Assembly: GCA_050008575.1 (NCBI GenBank)
Contig: JBEKMJ010000040.1
Coordinates: 1 to 64,000 of the forward strand
DNA from: Bog-159 sp050008575
Lineage (GTDB): Bacteria; Acidobacteriota; Terriglobia; Bryobacterales; Bryobacteraceae
Direction: 5' to 3'
DNA: 64,000 nucleotides
Positions 8,145 to 16,802 of the stretch are shown here, piece by piece. The position numbers and the translations under genes are program-made. Numbering within the stretch: the stretch's first letter is position 1; each line of letters starts with the position of its first letter. The notes under the pieces are model-generated. The model was not told the origin of the DNA. It did not search any database and saw only the letters and a program-made list of their open reading frames with translations.

Positions 8145-10679
8145 ATGCCCGGAATCGCAGAATTGCGCCAGGACTTCGTCTATGGCGTTCGCCTATTGGC
8201 CAAGAGCCCCGGTTTCACATGCGTCGCGGTGCTCTCGCTGGCGCTCGGCATCGGCGCCAACACCGCCATCTTCAGCCTCATCGACACGCTGCTGCTCAAG
8301 ATGCTGCCGGTGAAAGACCCGCACCAACTGGTCGTCCTGACCGATCCCAACGACGGGGGCGTGAGCATCGGCACCTCCACGGGCGAGCGCGGCATCCTCT
8401 CGACCCACGAATTCGAAGCCCTGCGCGACCGCACGCAATCCTTCTCCGGTATGTTTGCCGCGCAGAGCCAGCTCGACCGGAACAACGCCAGCATCGACGG
8501 CAAGGCCCCTGAAGAGTTGCGCACGCGGTTGGTCAGCGGCGGCTATTTCACGGTGCTCGGCGCCACCACCGCCATCGGCCGCACGTTCACGTCCGCCGAC
8601 GATCGCGGACCCGGCGGCGCGCCTTACGCCGTCATCAGCTATGCATTCTGGCAGCGCCGGTTCGGCGGATCGCCTGCCGCGCTGGATTCCCATATCCACA
8701 TTGCCAAAGCCGACTTGACCGTGATCGGCGTGGCGCAGCCCCATTTCCTGGGCGAAAACGTAGGCGAAGCCCCCGATCTGTGGATTCCGCTGGACATGCA
8801 GCCGCAGATCATGCCCGGCCGCATGTGGCTGGCGGACGATGCCGCGCACATCGCGGAAAAAGTAATGTGGCTGCACGTCATCGGCCGCCTGCAGCCCGGC
8901 ATTTCACGCAAGCAGGCGCAGGCCAATGTGGATGTGGTCTTCAAGCAAGTGGTGGCCGAAGAATTCTCGAAAGTCAGCCAGAGCCAGCCGGGAATCTTGC
9001 AGCAGAACCTGGTGCTGCACGATGCCGGCGCGGGCGTCTCCAGCCTGCGGGGCAATATGGCCGACCCGCTGTATGTGCTGATGGGGGTGGTCGCGCTGGT
9101 GCTGGTGATTGCCTGCGCCAACGTGGCGAATCTGCTGCTGGCGCGCGCCACCGCGAGGCAGAAGGAAATGGGCGTGCGCCTGGCGCTGGGCGCGGGCAGG
9201 GCGCGCATCGTGCGGCAGTTTCTCACTGAGAGCCTGACGCTTTCCATGGCCGGCGGGTTGCTCGGCAGCTTGCTGGCGGTGTATGGCGTGCGGTTGCTCG
9301 TCGCGCTGGTCGGAGACCGCGCCGGTTCGGTGGGGCTGGATGCGCGGCCCGATCTGCGCGTCCTCTTTTTCACCATAGGAGTCTCGCTGCTCACCGGCCT
9401 GGTCTTTGGCTTGGCGCCCGCCTGGAGATCCGCGAGGGTCAACGTCAGCAGTACGTTGAAAGAGGCCGGCCGCGGACTCACCGGCAGTAGCGCCAAAATC
9501 GGCGCGGGCAAAATCCTGGTGACCGGGCAAATCGCCCTGTCCGTGATGTTGCTGATCGGCGCAGGCTGGTTCATCCGCACGCTGCGCAACCTCGAAAACG
9601 TCGACCTGGGCTACCAGCGGGACAGGTTGGCGCTGGTTGGCGTCGACTTCCTTTCCGCCGGCTACTCGGGCAAGCGGCTCCCCATCGCTTATAACGAAGT
9701 GCGCGACCGGCTGGCGGGCATCCCCGGCGTGCGCGGCGTGACCTATTCCACGAACGGGCTTTTCAGCGGCAGCGAGTCCGGAGACAAAATCAGCGTGGAA
9801 GGTTATAAATCGCAAAAGCCGCAGGATCTGCACGCGCGTTTCGACCAAACCGGCCCGAATTATTTTTCGACGGTGGGCATCCCCATCCTGTTGGGGCGCG
9901 ATATCGGGCCGCAGGACGTGGAGTCGGCGCAATCCGTCTGCGTGGTGAACGAGGCTTTCGCCAAGTTCTATTTCGGCGCCCAAAACCCCATCGGCAAACA
10001 CGTGACCGACGAGTTTCCGGACACGCGCACGACATTCACCATCGTGGGCGTGGCGCGCGACGCGCGGGACCACAGCCTGCGGCAGGAAATCGCCCGCCGC
10101 TTCTATCTCTCCGCCCTGCAGCCGTTGGGCGAATTCGCGCCGGGCATGAATTACGAGATCCGCACTTTCGGCGAGCCAGGCGCCGTGCTCCAGGCCATAC
10201 GCAAGGCGATTCTAGGCTACGATCAGGCCATACCGGTTTACACGGTGCAGCCCTTCGTAGCGATGCTGGACGACAATCTGCGGCAGGAGCGCATCGTCGC
10301 GCAGCTCTCCACGGTCTTCGGCGGCGTGGCTCTGCTGCTCGCCGCGATCGGCCTGTACGGCGTACTTTCCTATGCGGTGGCGCAACGCACCGGTGAAATC
10401 GGCATTCGCATGGCGCTGGGGGCGCAGCGTGGCACTGTCGTGCGGATGGTTTTGCGCGAAACGGCGGTGCTTATCGCGATTGGGTTAGCGGCCGGAGTCC
10501 CCGCCAGCCTGGCCTGCGCGCGCCTCATCCAAAGCAAGCTCTTCGGATTGAAGCCCGCCGATCCGGTGACGCTGGCGGCGGCGCTGGGCATCATGATCGC
10601 AGTCGCTGTTGTATCGGGGTACCTGCCCGCGCGCCGGGCATCGCGGGTCGATCCGCTCGTCGCGCTACGGTACGAGTAA
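8145..10679 (+). CDS. ADOP-family FtsX-like permease
   Basis: 844 residues with the acidobacterial duplicated MacB/FtsX layout. Residues 20-45 form the first membrane span (GFTCVAVLSLALGIGANTAI), followed by a MacB periplasmic domain. A triple membrane block contains VIACANVANLLLARATARQKE and MGVRLALGAGRARIVRQFL. A second periplasmic domain and second block follow (FGGVALLLAAIGLYGVLSY, EIGIRMALGAQRGTVVRM), ending RRASRVDPLVALRYE. Such permeases are thought to work with a LolD/MacB-like ATPase, but none is adjacent. The usual opening LRQDFVYGVRLLAKSPGF is present, so the start near 8145 is sound. The substrate is unknown. Confidence 0.9.
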   Translation: MPGIAELRQDFVYGVRLLAKSPGFTCVAVLSLALGIGANTAIFSLIDTLLLKMLPVKDPHQLVVLTDPNDGGVSIGTSTGERGILSTHEFEALRDRTQSFSGMFAAQSQLDRNNASIDGKAPEELRTRLVSGGYFTVLGATTAIGRTFTSADDRGPGGAPYAVISYAFWQRRFGGSPAALDSHIHIAKADLTVIGVAQPHFLGENVGEAPDLWIPLDMQPQIMPGRMWLADDAAHIAEKVMWLHVIGRLQPGISRKQAQANVDVVFKQVVAEEFSKVSQSQPGILQQNLVLHDAGAGVSSLRGNMADPLYVLMGVVALVLVIACANVANLLLARATARQKEMGVRLALGAGRARIVRQFLTESLTLSMAGGLLGSLLAVYGVRLLVALVGDRAGSVGLDARPDLRVLFFTIGVSLLTGLVFGLAPAWRSARVNVSSTLKEAGRGLTGSSAKIGAGKILVTGQIALSVMLLIGAGWFIRTLRNLENVDLGYQRDRLALVGVDFLSAGYSGKRLPIAYNEVRDRLAGIPGVRGVTYSTNGLFSGSESGDKISVEGYKSQKPQDLHARFDQTGPNYFSTVGIPILLGRDIGPQDVESAQSVCVVNEAFAKFYFGAQNPIGKHVTDEFPDTRTTFTIVGVARDARDHSLRQEIARRFYLSALQPLGEFAPGMNYEIRTFGEPGAVLQAIRKAILGYDQAIPVYTVQPFVAMLDDNLRQERIVAQLSTVFGGVALLLAAIGLYGVLSYAVAQRTGEIGIRMALGAQRGTVVRMVLRETAVLIAIGLAAGVPASLACARLIQSKLFGLKPADPVTLAAALGIMIAVAVVSGYLPARRASRVDPLVALRYE

Positions 10680-10760
10680 CGCGGAACCACAGATGCACAC
10701 GGATAAACGTGCGCAGTTCTTATCCGTGTGAATCTGTGTCTATCTGTGGTTCCATCTCTG

Positions 10761-12206
<1,446 letters not shown>

Positions 12207-12217
12207 CGCGAAACCTC

Positions 12218-12706
12218 TTATCTTTGGTAACGTCCAGTTTTGAAATCCGCGGTACTCGTGGAGATGGCCTCGGTCAAGGTTGACGGCGATTCCCCGCCGG
12301 GGGGTGCAAGTCTCGATGCCGGAATCAAATCAAAAGCGGCTTGGATAGCCGCATCGGCCTGGGCCAGCACGCCGGCGTCGACCGATCCAAGCTTCCGGAT
12401 GAGCCGCCGGCTCTCTAGCGCATGGATTTGGTCAAAGACGGCGACTGACGAAACCGTCAGACCGGTGGAAGAATCGGCGGGCAGCGGGACGTGCAGGGGC
12501 GAGAGGGGAGGTCCGGCGGCCGATGCGATGGGCGCGACCATCGTAGCGGCGCTCGAGCGCCTGCCGGTATCGTTTTGAATGACCAGCACAGGCCCGGTTT
12601 TCTTGGCTTTGGGCCCTACCGCCGCACCGAGCGCGGCGAGGTAGATTTCGCCTCTTTTCGGCCAGACTCGGTCTGCCGTTTTTTTTATTGGTCGAATTTC
12701 CGTCAT
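12218..12706 (-). CDS. PemK/MazF-like toxin
   Basis: The N-terminal two thirds match the MazF/PemK endoribonuclease fold: RGEIYLAALG, GPVLVIQNDTGRRSSAATMV, PLHVPLPADSSTGLTVSSVA and the closing beta-strand with VFDQIHALESRR. The family acts as an mRNA interferase. About 35 residues after AIQAAFDLIP extend beyond the usual ~115-residue fold and look low in complexity. No antitoxin gene is recognisable directly upstream (12707-13150), which is odd for this family, so the pair may be broken. Start ATG 12706. Confidence 0.72.
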   Translation of the reverse strand: MTEIRPIKKTADRVWPKRGEIYLAALGAAVGPKAKKTGPVLVIQNDTGRRSSAATMVAPIASAAGPPLSPLHVPLPADSSTGLTVSSVAVFDQIHALESRRLIRKLGSVDAGVLAQADAAIQAAFDLIPASRLAPPGGESPSTLTEAISTSTADFKTGRYQR

Positions 12707-12904
12707 TGTTCCCGATCGGCGTGGGTGGCGCCGCCATCCACATTATACGCCCGGCACATCCACGCGATTCCGCTTGACACAAGTGCGAGTCGCGGATATG
12801 TTCCATATGCTGCTGGCGCTCGGTGAAGGCGACCGCCATGGCTCTAAGCCCTGAACCGCGCCGCACTGGCGGCAAGCTGAACCTGGCTCCGGGTAGTGGG
12901 TCAG

Positions 12905-12985
12905 TTTGGATTTGGAGGGCGGCCAATCTTGGCCGCAGCCGCCTTTAAGGCGGCAGCCGGCTGAAAGCCGGCTGCGGGCAGAATT
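12905..12985. repeat. Palindromic repeat modules in a 440-base intergenic gap
   Basis: Consecutive hairpin units: GGCGGCCAATC..GGCCGC, GCCGCCTTTAAGGCGGC and GCCGGCTGAAAGCCGGC. The remainder of 12707-13151 holds no supported gene. A short hydrophobic frame from GTG 13028 (TAWICAAATLLLVIAAA) recalls the start of MrpF-like antiporter subunits but runs straight into antisense of the cupin gene. Confidence 0.7.
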
Positions 12986-13151
12986 AAGCCCGTACCCGCC
13001 CGTTTCCTCGAAGATTATGAAGCGCCCGTGACCGCATGGATTTGCGCAGCCGCTACGCTCCTGCTTGTGATCGCGGCGGCAGCGGCGGTCTGGGCCGCGC
13101 CGGCGCGCTGCGCGTGGATTGAACGTGCCATAACGAAGAATCTCTCCGTGT

Positions 13152-13517
13152 CTATTTGTTTGCGTAATGCTCCGCGCCAAGAAAATGCAGCGAGACGTAC
13201 GGCGCATCGCCCACTACCCAACTGTCATGACCGGGGGGCCCAGGCGGGATGTAAAAGAGCATGCCTGCGCGGAGTTCGTGTACCGTGCCGTCGTCCATCG
13301 CCGCCGTGGCACAGCCGGAGAGCACCAGCCCGACATGCGCGACGTGGCAGCGCGACGCGCCCACGCCGGGCCCGACATGCACGGACCATTTCCAACCGGG
13401 TTGGTAAGTGGCGCGGCCGATGGTCATGCCCCCGATGCGAACGATTTCGAATTTTCCTTTTTCGAACGTGCGCACTTCGTCGGGCTCTTCAAACCGCTTC
13501 AGAACTGTTTCCAGCAT
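13152..13517 (-). CDS. Single-domain cupin protein
   Basis: About 121 residues. The cupin core is visible as KWSVHVGPGVGASRCHVAHV (first motif, His ligands) and LRAGMLFYIPPGPPGHDSWV (second motif, PxGxPGHD). This is a small beta-barrel that usually binds a metal; substrate unknown. ATG 13517 is preferred to longer frames because GGGAG lies eight bases upstream. It is divergent from the small membrane-protein gene at 13579. Confidence 0.85.
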   Translation of the reverse strand: MLETVLKRFEEPDEVRTFEKGKFEIVRIGGMTIGRATYQPGWKWSVHVGPGVGASRCHVAHVGLVLSGCATAAMDDGTVHELRAGMLFYIPPGPPGHDSWVVGDAPYVSLHFLGAEHYANK

Positions 13518-13555
13518 CGCCGTAGCTCCCTTTGCCAGTATTTTACACGCCCGTA

Positions 13556-13561
13556 TATAAT
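13556..13561 (+). promoter_or_regulatory. -10 box TATAAT before the small membrane-protein gene
   Basis: TATAAT lies 17 bases before the ATG at 13579, followed by GCGAGG, a fair ribosome-binding site. No clear -35. Inferred. Confidence 0.45.
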
Positions 13562-13578
13562 GGATGGCGAGGTCCGAT

Positions 13579-13947
13579 ATGGCAGCCAAACGATTGCGTT
13601 ACGTGGCGCTGGCACTGGGCGCGGCCTGGGCCTGCTGGTGGGTGTTCTTCGAAGCGGCCGAGGCCATTGGGGATCGCCAGTTCACGCAGGCGATCTTGTT
13701 CCTGGTGGCGATGTTCGGCGTGGTCGTAATTGCCTGGAAATGGCCGGCCATCGGCGCGGCGCTGTTTCTCGCCGAGGGCATCGCGGCGATTATCATGTTC
13801 GCGCCCGTATGGGCGCACCGCTTTCGCCTCGGCGCGTTTCTATTGCTGTTCGCCATGATGCCGCTGCCTCCGCTGGCGGCGGGCATTCTGCTGCTCCTCT
13901 CGCGGCCGCGCCGGCATGCGCCCGCGCCAGAGCACTCCGTCGTATGA
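13579..13947 (+). CDS. Small four-span membrane protein
   Basis: About 122 residues with four hydrophobic segments (YVALALGAAWACWWVFFEAA, AILFLVAMFGVVVIAW, GAALFLAEGIAAIIMFAPVW, GAFLLLFAMMPLPPLAAGIL) and a basic C-terminus. No enzymatic motif is visible. Similar proteins are annotated as DUF7670-like; function unknown. Start ATG 13579 is preceded by GAGG; the in-frame ATG at 13564 lacks one. The stop overlaps the start of the enolase-superfamily gene (ATGA at 13944), so the two are cotranslated. Confidence 0.75.
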   Translation: MAAKRLRYVALALGAAWACWWVFFEAAEAIGDRQFTQAILFLVAMFGVVVIAWKWPAIGAALFLAEGIAAIIMFAPVWAHRFRLGAFLLLFAMMPLPPLAAGILLLLSRPRRHAPAPEHSVV

Positions 13948-15059
13948 AGATCACCCGCGTGGAGGCTATCTATCTCCGCCAGCCGGAGGTCCGATTCTTG
14001 TGCGACAGCGGCCAGGATGCGCTGATCGTGCGTGTGGAAACCGACGCCGGCATCACTGGCATCGGCGAAGTGGATTCCAATCCCATGGCCGCCAAAGGCG
14101 CGATTGAAGGCCCGTTCTCGCATACCACCGCGTGCGGACTGGCGCAGGTGGTGCTCGGCGAAGATCCCTTTGAAACCGAACGGCTGTGGCACAAAATGTA
14201 CCGCGCCAACATTTACGGCGGCCGGCGCGGCGTGGGCCTGCACGCCATGAGCGGCATCGATATGGCGCTGTGGGATATCAAGGGCAAAGCGCTGGGTCTG
14301 CCGGTTTGGAAGCTTCTGGGCGGCGGGTTCGACTCGAAAATCCGCTGCTATGCCAGCTCGCTGTTCGGCGCCACGCCGGAGCAAACCGGCGAGTTGGCGA
14401 GGCGCTATCGCGACCAGGGATTCACGGCAGTGAAGTTCGGCTGGGACCCCATGGGGCAGGATGAAAAGACCGACATCGCCCTGGTGCGCGAGGCGCGCAA
14501 AGGCTTGGGCGACGGCCCCGATCTGCTGATCGACGCCGGTCTGGTGTGGGACTCGAAGACGGCCTTGCAGCGGGCGCGCGCATTTTCCGAGCACAACATC
14601 TATTGGCTGGAGGAACCGCTGCGGCCCGACGATTACGACGGCTACCGCAAGCTCGCCGCAGCCACCGACGTGCGCATCGCGGCGGGCGAGGAAGAGAGCG
14701 GCCGGCTGTCGTTCATCGAGCTGATGGATCGCGGACGCATCGACGTGGTGCAGGTGGATCTGACGCGCTGCGGCGGTTTCACGGAGGCCATGAAAATCGC
14801 AGCGCTGGCGTGGGACCGCGGTCTGCCCATCGCCAACCACGGCTTCACGACCTATATCAATGTGACGGCCGCGCTGCACTGGCTGAACTCGATTCCAAAC
14901 GCGCTGATCTGCGAGTTCGTGGCCGAGGAAGAGACCAACCTGCGCGAGTCGGTCACGCGTCAGAAGCTGCGCGCGAAGGACGGGTACCTGGAAATTCCGC
15001 AGGAGCCGGGCCTGGGCATCGACGTGGACTGGGACGCCGTCGCGCGCTTCCGCGTATAA
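13944..15059 (+). CDS. Mandelate racemase/muconate-lactonizing-type enolase-superfamily enzyme
   Basis: 371 residues. The N-terminal capping domain runs to about residue 125. The barrel follows, with the base motif AVKFGWDPMG and metal ligands in LLIDAGLVWD, YWLEEPLRPDD and IAAGEEESG. The C-terminal catalytic His is in PIANHGFTTYI. This is the dehydratase/racemase set of residues (acid-sugar dehydratase type), but the substrate cannot be assigned. The KFGW form recalls L-rhamnonate or related sugar-acid dehydratases. Start ATG 13944 overlaps the upstream stop. Confidence 0.87.
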   Translation: MKITRVEAIYLRQPEVRFLCDSGQDALIVRVETDAGITGIGEVDSNPMAAKGAIEGPFSHTTACGLAQVVLGEDPFETERLWHKMYRANIYGGRRGVGLHAMSGIDMALWDIKGKALGLPVWKLLGGGFDSKIRCYASSLFGATPEQTGELARRYRDQGFTAVKFGWDPMGQDEKTDIALVREARKGLGDGPDLLIDAGLVWDSKTALQRARAFSEHNIYWLEEPLRPDDYDGYRKLAAATDVRIAAGEEESGRLSFIELMDRGRIDVVQVDLTRCGGFTEAMKIAALAWDRGLPIANHGFTTYINVTAALHWLNSIPNALICEFVAEEETNLRESVTRQKLRAKDGYLEIPQEPGLGIDVDWDAVARFRV

Positions 15060-15060
15060 T
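15055..15060 (+). promoter_or_regulatory. -10 box TATAAT immediately before purS
   Basis: TATAAT overlaps the last codons of the preceding gene and ends nine bases before the purS ATG at 15070. Transcription from it would start within about three bases of the start codon. Inferred. Confidence 0.5.
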
Positions 15061-15069
15061 CGTATTCTC

Positions 15070-15315
15070 ATGAAGGCTCGCGTATATGTCTCGCTGAAAA
15101 CCACGGTGCTCGATCCGCAAGGCCAGGCCGTCCGCGCCGCGCTGGCCGGACTGGGGCACACCGCCATTGCCGAGGTGCGCCAGGGCAAGTTTTTCGACAT
15201 CGCCATCGCGGACGGCGTGAGCCGGGAGCAGGCGCAGAAGGATATACAAACGATCGCGCATGAGGTGCTGGCCAACCCTGTGATTGAAGAGTATCGGGTG
15301 GAGATTTTGCCGTAG
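15070..15315 (+). CDS. purS: Phosphoribosylformylglycinamidine synthase subunit PurS
   Basis: 81 residues (MKARVYVSLKTTVLDPQGQA, GLGHTAIAEVRQGKFFDIAI, LANPVIEEYRVEI). PurS bridges PurQ and PurL and helps channel ammonia in purine synthesis. Normally purS is followed by purQ and purL; neither is within this window on either side, so this copy is detached from its partners. There is no Shine-Dalgarno sequence before the ATG, consistent with the close TATAAT. Confidence 0.92.
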   Translation: MKARVYVSLKTTVLDPQGQAVRAALAGLGHTAIAEVRQGKFFDIAIADGVSREQAQKDIQTIAHEVLANPVIEEYRVEILP

Positions 15316-15375
15316 CGCACGCCCATAACGTGCCGTATTCGGTCTCGTGCGAACAGGTGGTGGAGCAGATCAGAT

Positions 15376-15627
15376 ATGCCTGAATCGGTGCTATTGCGAG
15401 TGCTACGGGGATCCTCGGATGCGAACATCCGTTTCAGTGACCTCCGCACCCTCCTTCTGCGGATGGGCTTCGAGGAGCGGATCAAGGGCAGCCACCACAT
15501 CTTCACGCGCGAAGACGTTGACGAGATTCTGAATCTTCAGCCCCGGGACTCCCTGGCGAAACCATACCAAGTGAAACAGGTGCGCAAGATCCTGGTTCAG
15601 TATAAACTGGCAGAAGAGGCCGAATGA
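15376..15627 (+). CDS. hicA: HicA-type mRNA interferase toxin
   Basis: 83 residues with the HicA double-stranded-RNA-binding-like fold: RFSDLRTLLLRMGFEERIKG, then GSHHIFTRED with the catalytic His, and PYQVKQVRKILVQY. It cleaves mRNA and is neutralised by HicB, encoded directly after it with a four-base overlap (ATGA at 15624). The slightly long N-terminus (MPESVLLRVLRG) is typical of plant-pathogen/Solibacter-like variants. GGAG lies about 11 bases before the ATG. Confidence 0.87.
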   Translation: MPESVLLRVLRGSSDANIRFSDLRTLLLRMGFEERIKGSHHIFTREDVDEILNLQPRDSLAKPYQVKQVRKILVQYKLAEEAE

Positions 15628-15833
15628 CCAAATACGAAATCATACTCTACTGGAGCGGCGAAGACGAGGCGTTCATCGCCGAGGTGCCCGAATTGCCTGG
15701 CTGTGCTGCCGACGGTGCCACGCGACAGGAGGCCCTCGCCAACGCCGAAATCGCGATTGCCGAATGGTTGGAAACCGCTCGAGAACTCGGACGGCCTATC
15801 CCCGAACCTAAAGGCCGGCTGGTGTTCGCCTGA
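15624..15833 (+). CDS. hicB: HicB-type antitoxin
   Basis: 69 residues. The N-terminus (EIILYWSGEDEAFIAEVPEL) and PGCAADGATRQEALANAEIA give the degenerate RNase-H-like HicB fold. No C-terminal DNA-binding domain is present, so this is the short form; autoregulation would need another factor. It overlaps hicA by four bases, and the pair appears intact. Confidence 0.88.
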   Translation: MTKYEIILYWSGEDEAFIAEVPELPGCAADGATRQEALANAEIAIAEWLETARELGRPIPEPKGRLVFA

Positions 15834-15979
15834 GGATCCTACCCGCCAGGCCGTAAGCCTAAAGTCTTGAGGCCGCCATTCGACGGGCCTTTCATTGGAG
15901 CATTGGGTTTCGCGCACGAACGCGAAGAAGTCGGTTGGGCACGGGGTGTAGCACAGAACCTCGCCAGGCGCATGGGCGC

Positions 15980-16387
15980 TTAGGGTATCGCGCGCACTGA
16001 TACGCTCGTGACCCTGCCGGTGGGCGCGTACACAGAGGCGTGACTTCGCCAGTCCGGGCCGCCCCAGAAGGCGACTGTGGATGCGGGCATGACAAGCTTG
16101 GTCACAAACTGTATGTCGATCTCGTTGTTGTACGAATCGTAGAATTTTATCGTGATCGAGACTTCGGTTTCGCGGGCACATCCGCTCTTGATCGCTCCGG
16201 ACACCCCCGTATCCTTGCTGCTGAACGGCCCGCCCCTATGTATGTAGGTTATGCCCGATAACACAACGCAACCGTGGGTAATATCGGCTTGGGTCGGCTG
16301 GGGCGGTGACTTTGGTTGTTTCTTCTTCTCGCCGTATGACGGTAGGACCAGCGCTAGAAAAGATGCCAAAATCAAGAGACGCTTCAT
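15980..16387 (-). CDS. Exported protein of unknown function
   Basis: 135 residues. A clear signal peptide (MKRLLILASFLALVLPSYG) is followed by a Lys/Pro linker (KKKQPKSPPQPTQ) and a beta-rich body with two Cys, in THGCVVLSG and KSGCARETEVSI. The latter part (VTKLVMPASTVAFWG) resembles FxLYD-like domains of cell-envelope proteins, only weakly. The start overlaps the stop of the upstream gene (ATGA), suggesting a two-gene unit. Codon use is less GC-biased than in neighbours, so it may be acquired. Confidence 0.65.
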   Translation of the reverse strand: MKRLLILASFLALVLPSYGEKKKQPKSPPQPTQADITHGCVVLSGITYIHRGGPFSSKDTGVSGAIKSGCARETEVSITIKFYDSYNNEIDIQFVTKLVMPASTVAFWGGPDWRSHASVYAPTGRVTSVSVRAIP

Positions 16388-16758
16388 GGAGGTAGCCTGC
16401 GAGCTCGTCTGAATGTCGGAAGCCTCTCGTCAGTCAGCGCTCGCCGGACGAAGAAATCTTGCGAACGGGATCGCGCCAGATCCGCGCCGGCCGGTGAACC
16501 TATCCGCACACTGGCAGAAAGAAAAAGGCTGGCGGTCCAGTGGTCCGCTCTTACCCACAGTCCCGATAGGTGCTCTTTGAGGTAGGAGCATGGCACCTGA
16601 AGTTCGCTGTACTCGCCGGTTGAAGGCCCGGTTTCGAAACGCAGCGTCACGACATTATCCGGGTCTGATTCAACATAGTCAGTGGGCACCTCAAATGCCC
16701 AAGCTGGCCCTCCAGTCCATGACTCCTCAGCGATGTAGTACTTAGAGCGTCTGATCAT
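16384..16758 (-). CDS. Hypothetical protein
   Basis: About 124 residues with no family recognised. It starts MIRRSKYYIAEESWTGGP and contains a Thr/Glu-rich middle and a basic Arg-rich tail (RRALTDERLPTFRRARRLPP). ATG 16758 is preferred: AGGA lies just upstream and a TATAAT box at 16785-16780 about 20 bases upstream. A longer frame from GTG 16806 would overlap the stop of the fusion gene. It overlaps the following exported protein by four bases. Confidence 0.5.
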   Translation of the reverse strand: MIRRSKYYIAEESWTGGPAWAFEVPTDYVESDPDNVVTLRFETGPSTGEYSELQVPCSYLKEHLSGLWVRADHWTASLFLSASVRIGSPAGADLARSRSQDFFVRRALTDERLPTFRRARRLPP

Positions 16759-16779
16759 TTCCTGGCACTCCAGGCGGCA

Positions 16780-16785
16780 ATTATA
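16780..16785 (-). promoter_or_regulatory. -10 box TATAAT before the hypothetical gene
   Basis: Minus-strand TATAAT lies between the end of the fusion gene and the ATG at 16758. It gives the two small downstream genes a promoter of their own. Inferred. Confidence 0.45.
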
Positions 16786-16802
16786 GCGCAAGCTGACCCA
16801 TC

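Noticed and set aside
13028..13160. Short hydrophobic frame resembling the MrpF N-terminus
   Set aside because: It runs into the antisense of the cupin gene, has no partner Mrp genes and no ribosome site; at most a tiny remnant.
13599..15506. 635-codon minus-strand open frame
   Set aside because: It is antisense to the small membrane-protein and enolase-superfamily genes, whose motifs are clear. Long antisense frames are expected at high GC.
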